NCBI RefSeq assembly: GCF_027111255.2
Contig: NZ_CP114285.2
Span: 372,001 to 436,000 of the forward strand
Length of the DNA stretch: 64,000 nucleotides
Direction of reading: 5' to 3'
Origin: Flavobacterium flavigenum
GTDB lineage: Bacteria; Bacteroidota; Bacteroidia; Flavobacteriales; Flavobacteriaceae
A program made the position numbers and the translations under genes. A model generated the notes under the pieces. The model ran no database searches. It was not told the DNA's origin and saw nothing but the letters and a program-made list of their open reading frames with translations. The first letter of the stretch is position 1; each line of letters opens with the position of its first letter. Below are positions 55,133-63,447 of the stretch, piece by piece.

Positions 55133-55750
55133 TTATTTTTTATAAACCAATACAGCTATGTATTTATTTTTTGGTAGATATGGAACGAAACTTTTTTGAT
55201 CTTCGTCAAATCCGAAAAAAATATATTCTGTTGAAAGTTTTTTCAGGTTCTTATTGATGAAGTATATGTATGTTCTTATTCTTCTGTTTTTATTTTTACA
55301 AAAGTCATCACATTTCTTAGAACATGATCTTCTACATTCTTCTTCAAAGGAACCTGAACTGTCACTACCCTGAACGTAAATTGGATACCCTGGATTATCC
55401 TTAAAAAATTTAGGAACTGTGTTTAGTACAGTATTAAAAACAGTTCTCATATCTCCATTATTCGTATTTTCACTATCAGAGATGCTTTTAGTTTCAAAAT
55501 CATAATCACCAAAACCCAGATTGTATATGGTTTGACCGTTCTTAGTCTCAAAACCTATATACTGAACAGCTTTAATAACATTTCTTTCTCCTGTACTCTC
55601 AAAAAGATATTGAACAATAGAATTTTCTATAGACACTTTCGTTTCGTAAATATCAATGTTCCTCAAATGTTTTTTCTGCAATAATATAAATATTTTCTTA
55701 TATATTAATATAATGTAATTCAAATTTGCATGCATAAATGTAAGAAACAA
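55133..55750 (-). CDS. DUF6934-like protein with a cysteine-ladder insertion
   Basis: A protein of unknown function resembling DUF6934 from Bacteroidota: IYETKVSIENSIVQYLFES, IKAVQY, YNLGFGDYDFETKSISDSENTNNGD and the C-terminal IAVLVYKK. Conservation begins near residue 29 of this frame. The first residues (MFLTFMHANLNYIIL) are probably upstream sequence, and a TTG at about residue 29 is a possible start. Between the VQGSDSSGS and RTYIYF parts an insertion carries Cys139, 143, 147 and 151 in a C-X3-C-X3-C-X3-C ladder on a Lys/Arg-rich helix, possibly a metal site. It is followed by a 55-residue partner gene. No catalytic motif is recognised. Confidence 0.6.
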   Translation of the reverse strand: MFLTFMHANLNYIILIYKKIFILLQKKHLRNIDIYETKVSIENSIVQYLFESTGERNVIKAVQYIGFETKNGQTIYNLGFGDYDFETKSISDSENTNNGDMRTVFNTVLNTVPKFFKDNPGYPIYVQGSDSSGSFEEECRRSCSKKCDDFCKNKNRRIRTYIYFINKNLKKLSTEYIFFGFDEDQKSFVPYLPKNKYIAVLVYKK

Positions 55751-55921
55751 AGCTTGTCCTCATTTTGCGCATTCCCTACACTATTATTTTTCTATAAACA
55801 GAATGCTAAATAACCTTCAGTTATCAGCTGTTTATTAATCAATTTGTCGTTTTATATGTTAAATTTAATAAAAATGTTTATGTTTTTGTCCCACAGCTGT
55901 TAAATCTTTAATAATAATTAA

Positions 55922-55951
55922 TTGATAATTCTGTAAGAAAACGTATATTTG
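55922..55951 (+). promoter_or_regulatory. Promoter of the kai operon
   Basis: TTG (55922-55924), 19 bp, then TATATTTG (55944-55951) fits the Bacteroidota consensus TTG-N17-23-TAnnTTTG. The kaiC ATG follows at 55964, giving a very short leader. Confidence 0.7.
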
Positions 55952-55963
55952 AGTAAATACAAA

Positions 55964-57652
55964 ATGAGTATGGCATACAAAAAAGCAAAATCACAGCAAT
56001 TTATATTTCCTAAAACCCCTACCGGGATTGACGGATTAGACGATATTACAAACGGTGGTTTTCCAAAAGGCCGCCCAACCTTGATTTGTGGCGGTGCTGG
56101 TTGTGGAAAAACCTTATTCTCAATGCAATTCCTGATTAAAGGAATTACCGAATATAATGAACCTGGTGTCTTCATGTCTTTTGAAGAACCTTCTGACGAC
56201 CTTACTTTAAATGTGAAGTCGTTAGGATTTGACATTGAGAAACTTAAAGCAGATAAAAAACTGATAGTAGATCATGTTCGGGTTGAAAGATCTGAAATTG
56301 AAGAAGCAGGCGAATACGATCTGGATGGTCTATTCATCAGACTGGGTTATGCAATTGATTCTATTAAAGCGACAAGAGTGGTTCTTGATACCATTGAATC
56401 TTTATTTGGAGGACTGGACAATCAGGCGATTCTTCGTGCCGAATTGAGACGCTTATTTCATTGGCTTAAAGCCAAAGGCGTAACCGCCATAGTTACCGGA
56501 GAACGCGGAGAAGCAACACTGACACGCCAGGGACTGGAAGAATACGTTTCAGACTGCGTAATCGTTCTGGACCATCGGGTTATTGATCAGGTTTCTACCA
56601 GAAGACTCCGAATTGTAAAATACAGAGGCTCTACGCACGGCACCAACGAATATCCGTTTTTGATAGACAGTGATGGTATTTCGGTACTTCCTATCACTTC
56701 CCTGAAACTGGATAATGATGTTAGTTCTGATATTGTTTCGACCGGTGTCCCGGGCTTAGACGAAATGTTTCATAGCGGCGGATTTTATCGTGGCAGTAAT
56801 ACTTTGGTATCCGGAACTGCCGGAACAGCTAAAACCACTATAGCTTCCTACTTTGCAAATGAACAATGTGAAAAGAACGAAAAAACCATTTATTTTGCAT
56901 TTGAAGAATCTCCGCAACAGCTCATTCGGAACATGAAATCGATAGGCGTCGATCTTCAAAAGCATATCAAAAAAGGCACTTTGCAAATTCATTCATCGCG
57001 TCCTTCGCTTAACGGACTGGAACTCCATTTGCTTACCCTTAGAAAACTGATTAAGGAATTTAAGCCTACCACCATCATTATTGACCCTATCAGTAATCTG
57101 ATTACCGTTGGAAGTCCGGATGAAGTGCGTTCGATGTTAGTAAGGCTTATCGATATGCTGAAGGCACACAATATTACGGTACTTTTTACGTCTTTAAATA
57201 AACGAACTGATAAGTTTAGACCTGATCTTGCCGAAGAATCTGTATCTTCGTTAGTGGATATCTGGATTACAGTCCGCGATATGGAAGGAATTGGGGAAAG
57301 AAACCGCGGTATTTTTATCGTTAAAGCCAGAGGAATGGGACATTCTAATAAGGTAAGGGAATTTGTAATTACAAATGAAGGAATCGAATTGCTGGATGTA
57401 GAATTAGGCCCAAAAGGAATTCTTACCGGCAGTGAAAGGCAATCGCATAAAATGAAAAAGTCACTGTCTGATCTGAAGCACCAGAATGAACTTAGCAGGA
57501 AAGACAGGGAAATTGAACGTAAACGCAAAGTACTCGAAGCCAATATTGAAGCACTTAGAAACGAATTTGAATCGGCTCAGGAGGAATTAGGTATTCTGAG
57601 AGCAACGGAAGAGTTATATGAAAAACTAACTTCGAAGAAAAAAAAGGAATAA
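55964..57652 (+). CDS. kaiC: KaiC-family double RecA-like ATPase
   Basis: A 562-residue KaiC homologue with two RecA-like domains. CI has Walker A GGAGCGKT (43-50) and catalytic Glu74-Glu75 (MSFEEPS). CII has a P-loop-like GTAGTAKT (284-291, Ala in place of Gly before Lys) and Glu314-Glu315 (FAFEES). The phosphorylation pair equivalent to Ser431/Thr432 of cyanobacterial KaiC appears as Ser428-Ser429 (EESVSSLVD). Instead of the KaiA-binding A-loop tail, residues about 495-555 form a coiled coil. I start at 55964 because the upstream TTG overlaps the -7 element. It heads an operon with two kaiB genes, a kinase and a receiver, with no kaiA, so it may be a stress or timer module. Confidence 0.92.
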   Translation: MSMAYKKAKSQQFIFPKTPTGIDGLDDITNGGFPKGRPTLICGGAGCGKTLFSMQFLIKGITEYNEPGVFMSFEEPSDDLTLNVKSLGFDIEKLKADKKLIVDHVRVERSEIEEAGEYDLDGLFIRLGYAIDSIKATRVVLDTIESLFGGLDNQAILRAELRRLFHWLKAKGVTAIVTGERGEATLTRQGLEEYVSDCVIVLDHRVIDQVSTRRLRIVKYRGSTHGTNEYPFLIDSDGISVLPITSLKLDNDVSSDIVSTGVPGLDEMFHSGGFYRGSNTLVSGTAGTAKTTIASYFANEQCEKNEKTIYFAFEESPQQLIRNMKSIGVDLQKHIKKGTLQIHSSRPSLNGLELHLLTLRKLIKEFKPTTIIIDPISNLITVGSPDEVRSMLVRLIDMLKAHNITVLFTSLNKRTDKFRPDLAEESVSSLVDIWITVRDMEGIGERNRGIFIVKARGMGHSNKVREFVITNEGIELLDVELGPKGILTGSERQSHKMKKSLSDLKHQNELSRKDREIERKRKVLEANIEALRNEFESAQEELGILRATEELYEKLTSKKKKE

Positions 57653-57654
57653 GT

Positions 57655-57948
57655 ATGAAAAAAGAAGTAGCCGAATGGCAGTTATTGCTTTATGTTGCGG
57701 GTCAGACGCCAAAATCGATCAAGGCATTAGAGAATATAAAAAAGTATGCCGAACAACATCTGGCAGGGAAATACAGCATCGAAATTATCGATTTGCTAAA
57801 GAATCCCCAATTGGCAGAAGGCGATCAGATTTTGGCTGTACCCACTCTGGTAAGAAAATTTCCGGAACCTATTCGCAAGATTATTGGCGATCTTTCTAAT
57901 GAAGAAAGAGTACTTGTAGGGCTGAATATCAAACCCCTAAAAGTTTAA
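57655..57948 (+). CDS. kaiB: KaiB-family protein (copy 1)
   Basis: A 97-residue thioredoxin-like KaiB protein, very close in pattern to cyanobacterial Kai[63 protein letters not shown]. Cyanobacterial KaiB switches fold to bind the CI ring of KaiC. It begins 2 bp after kaiC, implying translational coupling and a fixed ratio. Strong family call; a circadian role is not implied in a non-phototroph. Confidence 0.92.
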   Translation: MKKEVAEWQLLLYVAGQTPKSIKALENIKKYAEQHLAGKYSIEIIDLLKNPQLAEGDQILAVPTLVRKFPEPIRKIIGDLSNEERVLVGLNIKPLKV

Positions 57949-57950
57949 AA

Positions 57951-58250
57951 ATGGACAATTCAACTGATGAAACCGCTTCATCCAGACATAAGTTCCTACT
58001 TTTTGTTTCGGGTATGTCTGTGAAATCAGGACATGCAATTGAAAATTTGCGCCGGATATGTGACCAATATCTTCAGGATGATTATGAACTGGAGATTGTA
58101 GATATCAGCCGGGATACAGAAAAGGCCATCGTACATCAGATTGTAGCGATACCAACTTTAATAAAAACGCATCCTGCCCCAAGACGAATTATTCTCGGTG
58201 ATTTGTCAGACGAGGAAAAGGTTTTGCAAATACTTAATTTAAGGGAATAG
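57951..58250 (+). CDS. KaiB-family protein (copy 2, divergent)
   Basis: A 99-residue second KaiB homologue with the same core (FLLFVSGMSVKSGHAIENLRRIC, LEIVDISRDTEKAIVHQIVAIPTLIK, RRIILGDLSDEEKV). It lacks the KNPQLAEGD segment of copy 1, which reads SRDTEKAIVHQ here. In cyanobacteria SasA recognises KaiC through a fused KaiB-like domain. The kinase gene that follows has no such domain, so this copy might act as the separate adaptor between KaiC and the kinase. It starts 2 bp after copy 1. Confidence 0.88.
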   Translation: MDNSTDETASSRHKFLLFVSGMSVKSGHAIENLRRICDQYLQDDYELEIVDISRDTEKAIVHQIVAIPTLIKTHPAPRRIILGDLSDEEKVLQILNLRE

Positions 58251-58252
58251 AA

Positions 58253-59506
58253 TTGATAACAGACGATAAAAATATAAATTCCTTATTAGCAGAAATTGAG
58301 TCATTAAAGGAAAAACTTGATGAATCAAATAGCATTATTGAAGCAATAAGAGAAGGTGGCGTTGATGCGCTCGTGGTCAACAATAATGGGGTTCCGCAGC
58401 TTTATTCGCTTGAAACAGCCGATTACACCTACAGGCTCCTGGTCGAAAAATTCAGACAAGGCGCGCTTAGTATTACCAAAAACGGACTGATCTTATATTG
58501 CAACGATTTTTTTGCCCAACTGGTCAATATTCCTTCGGAGCAGATCATCGGAAATTATATTCAGGAATATTTTGAGAACAGCGGGCTGTTTGCCACGCTT
58601 ATTGAAGCTTTAAAATATGGGGTCAGTACACATGAAATTCTTTTCAAAACCAACAGCTACCCTGCTACATTTCCGTCTTACATTTCCATGACAGATCTGG
58701 AACCCTCTGTTGAAGCCATTGGTATCGTGGTAATCGATCTGACCGAAAAGAAAAATCACGAAGAAACGCTCATCAAAAATCAGGAGACGCTCGAAGGAAA
58801 AATCAAAGAACTCAACCGGATCAATAGTAATCTCGAAGAATTCATTCACGTGATATCGCACGATCTAAAAGAGCCGCTGCGCAAAATCCTCATGCACAAC
58901 AGTAAAATAGACGGAAGTTACTTAACTGAAATTGATGCGAAATCAATGGATGTGATCAAATTATCCGTTTTGCGTCTTAATTCTCTGGTTGATGATTTGG
59001 TTAAATATTCGTCGCAAACCAAACACGAAGAGCATTCAAAAGTTGATTTAAAGAGCATCATTTCTGAGGTTTTAGAGGATCTGGAGGTAAGTATCACCGA
59101 CAAAAATGCCCATATCGAAATCGGAAAACTGCCAGTATTAAAAGCTTCTGCAGTTCAGATGCGACAGCTTTTTGCGAATCTGATTTCGAATGCCATTAAA
59201 TATTCCAAAGCCAATATACCACCTGAGATACAAATTTATCAGGTTGATGATTTAGATGACGAAATATCAAATCAAAATCCTAAATTTGTAAGGATTCAGA
59301 TTAAAGACAACGGAATCGGAATGGATTCGGGTCATTTGCTTAAGATTTTTACGATTTTCCAGCGGCTGCATGCCCGAAACGAATATTCAGGAAACGGTAT
59401 AGGCCTGGCGATTTGTAAAAAGATTATGGAAAACCATTCCGGGACAATCACAGTCGAAAGCAAACTGAATGAAGGGACAACATTTACCATTTATTTTCCA
59501 ATTTAA
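58253..59506 (+). CDS. PAS-domain sensor histidine kinase of the kai operon
   Basis: A 417-residue soluble kinase starting with TTG at 58253, two bases after the preceding stop; no in-frame ATG exists before the PAS domain. A coiled coil (about 8-32) is followed by a PAS domain (about 55-165), a second coiled coil (170-197), HisKA with His203 in VISHDLKEPLRKI, and a HATPase with NLISNAIKYSKAN, DNGIGMD and GNGIGLAICKKIM. There is no TM helix, so it senses an internal cue. It is translationally coupled to the kaiB genes and followed 4 bp later by a lone receiver, its likely partner. It may report the KaiC state. Confidence 0.92.
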   Translation: MITDDKNINSLLAEIESLKEKLDESNSIIEAIREGGVDALVVNNNGVPQLYSLETADYTYRLLVEKFRQGALSITKNGLILYCNDFFAQLVNIPSEQIIGNYIQEYFENSGLFATLIEALKYGVSTHEILFKTNSYPATFPSYISMTDLEPSVEAIGIVVIDLTEKKNHEETLIKNQETLEGKIKELNRINSNLEEFIHVISHDLKEPLRKILMHNSKIDGSYLTEIDAKSMDVIKLSVLRLNSLVDDLVKYSSQTKHEEHSKVDLKSIISEVLEDLEVSITDKNAHIEIGKLPVLKASAVQMRQLFANLISNAIKYSKANIPPEIQIYQVDDLDDEISNQNPKFVRIQIKDNGIGMDSGHLLKIFTIFQRLHARNEYSGNGIGLAICKKIMENHSGTITVESKLNEGTTFTIYFPI

Positions 59507-59510
59507 TATA

Positions 59511-59912
59511 ATGCCTCAAAAAAACTTACATATCATAATTGCAGAAGATGATAATGATGATGCAGATGTAATCTTCGAAACTTTTAACAACAATCCGGAC
59601 TTCGGAAAAGTAAGCCTCGTAGCCAATGGCGAAGAATTGCTGAATTTCCTGAAAGACACTACCAACGAAACACCAGATGTTATCCTGACCGATATCAACA
59701 TGCCCATACGCAACGGCATCGAAGCCCTGCAGGAAATTTTAAACCATCACGAACTCAAAAACATTCCCTGCTTTGTGTATTCTACGAGTATAAACCCATC
59801 TTACAAACAAAAATGCGACGTACTTGGCGTTAAAGCGTATCTCATAAAGCCCTACTCTTTCGAGGCTTTTGAAGAAATCCCAAAGACGATTCTGAGTATT
59901 ATTTCAGCTTAA
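59511..59912 (+). CDS. Single-domain response regulator of the kai operon
   Basis: A 133-residue receiver without output domain. The acidic pocket is in IIIAEDDNDDADVIF, the phosphoacceptor Asp61 in DVILTDINMP, the Ser/Thr switch in VYSTSIN, and the conserved Lys in YLIKPYS. I start at the ATG at 59511, since the frame upstream lies inside the kinase gene. With no DNA-binding domain it likely relays phosphate or acts by protein contact. Terminator at 59923-59958. Confidence 0.92.
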   Translation: MPQKNLHIIIAEDDNDDADVIFETFNNNPDFGKVSLVANGEELLNFLKDTTNETPDVILTDINMPIRNGIEALQEILNHHELKNIPCFVYSTSINPSYKQKCDVLGVKAYLIKPYSFEAFEEIPKTILSIISA

Positions 59913-59922
59913 AAATAATATG

Positions 59923-59958
59923 AAAACGAGATTTCTTCTTTAGGGAAAGTCTCGTTTT
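59923..59958 (+). terminator. Terminator of the kai operon
   Basis: A hairpin with 9-bp outer arms (59923-59931 and 59950-59958, core ACGAGA) and further pairing inside runs into a T-run, 11 bp after the response regulator stop. Confidence 0.82.
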
Positions 59959-60136
59959 TTTAGGACCAGTTTTTATACTTTCGTTTATATGGCGAAAAAT
60001 ACTATGCCTATATTCAGATCAATTAATCGGTTTCATTACAACAATTTTGTTTTCTTTTTTTATTTATAATCACTCTTGTCATAAATATTTTAGGATTATT
60101 ATTTTTCCGTCCTTAATTTTAAAGCTTTTCAGTATG

Positions 60137-60164
60137 TTTGTGCGTTCCTGAATTATTATATTTG
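60137..60164 (+). promoter_or_regulatory. Promoter of hsdR
   Basis: TTTG (60137-60140), 16 bp, then TATATTTG (60157-60164), near the consensus spacing. The hsdR ATG follows 37 bp later. Confidence 0.6.
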
Positions 60165-60201
60165 AAAGAATACTTTACTGGAATTCCAAACAGAAAAACA
60201 G

Positions 60202-63200
60202 ATGACATCAAAATTCTCATTTTTACAAAGTAATTACGCAGAACTATTCACTATTAGTGAATTAGCAGAAAAATTGTACTTTGTTGATCCTAGTTCGTCT
60301 TTAGGAAAATCCCGTCTTTTCTCTGAAAAGATGGCCATTTTAATCTGGCAGTTTGAAGGCTTGGGTCAGTTTGAAGGAAATCAGGTAGAACGGATCAACC
60401 AATTATTTTACAGCAATTGCATACCCGAAGTTGTAAAAGATATATTTCATTCTATTAGAAAATCAGGAAACAAGGCCACTCACGACGGAAACAGTTCCAA
60501 CCCCGAAGCTTTGTTTGTTTTAAAAAAATGCTACCAGTTGGCACGTTGGTTTTACGAGACTTATGAAAATACTTTTTTAGAAAGAGACATCTATGTACTT
60601 CCTGAAAATCATCACGAAAAAACACTTGAAACACTTAATACTGAATTAAATAAACTTTCAAAAGAAGTCATTGATTATCAGACTAAAATTGAATCTTTAA
60701 ATGCTTCAACAAATATAATATCGAAGCGAAAAGAAAAATCAAATCAAAATGCAGGTAACATCAATCTTGATGAAGCTGATACCCGACTGTTGTTGATCGA
60801 CAAACAACTTGTGAGTGCCGGCTGGGAATGTGATTCTGTTTCGATTAACTATAAAACTAATAAAACACTTCCTGAAAAAGGCAAAAACAAAGCCATTGCT
60901 GAATGGCCTTGTAATGGAAAATGGGCGGATTATGCGCTATTTGTAGGAACAGAACTATACGGAATTGTTGAAGCTAAAAAATATGCAACTGATATTTCCA
61001 CAGATTTGCGCCAATCCAAAATTTATGCGGAATGCCTCGAAATTTCTTCGCACTTTAAAACATTAGGAGAATGGAATTCTTTTAAAGTTCCCTTTTTATT
61101 TTCTACTAATGGAAGAACATATATTGAACAATTAAAAACCAAAAGCGGTATTTGGTTTCTGGATATTCGAAAAGAACGCAACAGGGCTTATCCCTTGAAA
61201 GGCTGGTTTTCTCCTCAGGGACTTACAGAACAGTTTTCCCGCGATGTTGAAAAAGCAAATACCCGGTTAGAAGAAAGTGATTATGACTATCTGCAAAATC
61301 CTAATGGTCTGGGATTGCGTTATTATCAGATTGATGCGATAAAAGCCGTTGAAGATAAAATTATAAATAATCCGGATGACAAACGTTCTCTTTTGGTTAT
61401 GGCAACCGGAACCGGTAAAACGAGAACCACGATTGGTTTTGTGTACCGAATGATAAAATCCGACCGTTTTAAACGGATCTTATTTTTAACTGATCGAAGA
61501 TTACTCGCCAGTCAGGCTTTGGGCAGTTTTAAAGATAATAAAGTAGAAGATATCAATACATTTGCCAACATTTACAAAATGGAGGAAATGAAAAATGTCA
61601 TACCGGAAGCTGATACAAGACTTCATTTTGCAACGGTACAAAGTATGGTCAAAAGATTATTCTATTCTGAAAATGAAACTCTTCCCATTGACACTTATGA
61701 TTGTATTATAATTGACGAAGCGCACAGAGGGTATAATCTGGATAAGGAAATTAACGAAGAAGATTTAAGTTTTAAGGACGAAAATGATTATGTCGGCCAA
61801 TACAAAAAAGTAATCGAATATTTTAATGCCTACATTGTTGGTTTAACCGCAACCCCAGCCCTGCATACGACTGAAATTTTCGGAAAACCAGTACACAATT
61901 ATTCGTATCGCGAAGCGGTTATTGACGGTTTCTTAACCGATCATGAACCGCCTTATATCATCAAAACAAGGCTTAGTGAAGAAGGAATCTTATGGGAAAA
62001 GGGAGAAAAACCCAAAATATTAAATTCTGAAACCAATGAAATTGAAGAGCTGGCCGAATTAGAAGATGAACTGCATATCGAAATTGAACAATTCAACAAA
62101 CTGGTCATTACTGAATCCTTTAACCGGGCGGTTATTAAGGAACTGGTACAAAATCTGGATCCGGAAAGCGATGAAAAAACACTGATCTTTGCTGTTCGGG
62201 ACAGTCATGCTGATTTGATTGTACAATTGCTTTTTGAAGAATTTGAAGCCATTGGTGTAGAAGTACCGCAAGATTCCATACAAAAACTGACCGGAAAAGT
62301 CTATGATGTAGAAAATCTGACCAAACGTTTTAAAAACGAAAAGTTTCCCAACATTGTCGTAACTGTAGATTTACTGACCACAGGAATCGATGTTCCGCAA
62401 ATTTGCAATTTAGTTTTTATACGAAGAGTACGCTCCCGTATTCTTTTTGAACAAATGCTGGGTAGGGCAACACGATTATGCAAAGAAATCGACAAACAGT
62501 TTTTCAAAATTTACGATGCCGTCCGTGTGTATGAAGCTTTAGAAGATTATACACAGATGAAAACCGTTTCTAACCCTTCCATTTCTTTTCAGCAGCTGAT
62601 TGAAGAATTGGAATATATTGATACACCGGAACGTGCCAAAAAACAACTGGAACAAATTGTTGCCAAATTACAGCGCAAAAAGAAACAAATAAACGAAGGC
62701 CAAATCGAACAATTCATGTATCTGGCCAAAGGAGAAACCCCTGAAGAATTTATTGAAAACCTTTTAGAAATTGAAAACGAAAACATCAAAAAAGTATTGG
62801 TTAATTATGCCAGCCTTTGGGATTTTCTGGACAAAAAAATATACCAGCCCAAGATGCAGTTAGTATCAGAACATCTGGATGAAGTTATTGGACTAGAGCG
62901 CGGTTACGGAAAAGCAGAAAAACCGGAAGATTATATCGAAGGTTTCAAAAAGTTTATCGAAGAAAACCGCAATCAGATCGTAGCTTTAAAAACCATCTGC
63001 ACCAAACCGTCAGAACTGGACCGTAAATCACTAAAAGAACTCAAATTATTGTTAGATCAAAAAGGCTATAACGAAATCACGCTTGCTACAGCCTGGAAAA
63101 ATGCCAAAAATCAGGATCTGGCGGCCGATATTATTTCTTTTATCAGGACATTAGCTTTGGATACGGATTTAGTAAGCCACGAAGAGCGTATTAAAAATGC

Positions 63201-63420
63201 CGTCAAAAAAATAAAAACAAGCCGTTCCTGGAATACCGTCCAGCTAAAATGGCTCGACCGTTTTGAAAACCAATTATTAGTGGAAACAGTACTCACAAAA
63301 GCCGATTTAGATTCCAGTCCTTTTCAGCAAGAAGGCGGATTTACACGATTGAATAAGATTTTTGAAAACGACTTAGAAAATATTCTGGCAACACTGAATG
63401 AAAATTTATATACGGCTTAA
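60202..63420 (+). CDS. hsdR: Type I restriction enzyme R subunit (HsdR, EcoEI-like)
   Basis: A 1072-residue motor/nuclease subunit. Residues about 20-130 resemble a DUF4145 domain. The PD-(D/E)xK nuclease follows (Asp243 in KWADYAL, Glu257-Ala-Lys259 in IVEAKKY). Then come an SF2 helicase with Walker A TGTGKTRTT (about 402) and DEAH (506-508 region, IIDEAHRGY), GLTATPA, a C-terminal helicase half with TTGIDVPQI and GRATRL, and an EcoEI-type C-terminal region. HsdR translocates and cuts unmodified DNA when bound to HsdM2HsdS. Those genes are not in the window and may lie downstream of 64000. A RhuM-type gene starts 27 bp later. Confidence 0.9.
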   Translation: MTSKFSFLQSNYAELFTISELAEKLYFVDPSSSLGKSRLFSEKMAILIWQFEGLGQFEGNQVERINQLFYSNCIPEVVKDIFHSIRKSGNKATHDGNSSNPEALFVLKKCYQLARWFYETYENTFLERDIYVLPENHHEKTLETLNTELNKLSKEVIDYQTKIESLNASTNIISKRKEKSNQNAGNINLDEADTRLLLIDKQLVSAGWECDSVSINYKTNKTLPEKGKNKAIAEWPCNGKWADYALFVGTELYGIVEAKKYATDISTDLRQSKIYAECLEISSHFKTLGEWNSFKVPFLFSTNGRTYIEQLKTKSGIWFLDIRKERNRAYPLKGWFSPQGLTEQFSRDVEKANTRLEESDYDYLQNPNGLGLRYYQIDAIKAVEDKIINNPDDKRSLLVMATGTGKTRTTIGFVYRMIKSDRFKRILFLTDRRLLASQALGSFKDNKVEDINTFANIYKMEEMKNVIPEADTRLHFATVQSMVKRLFYSENETLPIDTYDCIIIDEAHRGYNLDKEINEEDLSFKDENDYVGQYKKVIEYFNAYIVGLTATPALHTTEIFGKPVHNYSYREAVIDGFLTDHEPPYIIKTRLSEEGILWEKGEKPKILNSETNEIEELAELEDELHIEIEQFNKLVITESFNRAVIKELVQNLDPESDEKTLIFAVRDSHADLIVQLLFEEFEAIGVEVPQDSIQKLTGKVYDVENLTKRFKNEKFPNIVVTVDLLTTGIDVPQICNLVFIRRVRSRILFEQMLGRATRLCKEIDKQFFKIYDAVRVYEALEDYTQMKTVSNPSISFQQLIEELEYIDTPERAKKQLEQIVAKLQRKKKQINEGQIEQFMYLAKGETPEEFIENLLEIENENIKKVLVNYASLWDFLDKKIYQPKMQLVSEHLDEVIGLERGYGKAEKPEDYIEGFKKFIEENRNQIVALKTICTKPSELDRKSLKELKLLLDQKGYNEITLATAWKNAKNQDLAADIISFIRTLALDTDLVSHEERIKNAVKKIKTSRSWNTVQLKWLDRFENQLLVETVLTKADLDSSPFQQEGGFTRLNKIFENDLENILATLNENLYTA

Positions 63421-63447
63421 AAGAAGTTACCAATAAAAAAAAACAAA

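Noticed and set aside
55949..55963. TTG start five codons upstream of the kaiC ATG
   Set aside because: The TTG is part of the TATATTTG -7 element, so it lies upstream of the expected transcription start.
56989..57543. 184-residue minus-strand ORF opposite kaiC
   Set aside because: It is fully antisense to a strongly recognised gene, has Ser/Leu-rich low-complexity content typical of shadow frames, and has no recognisable domain.
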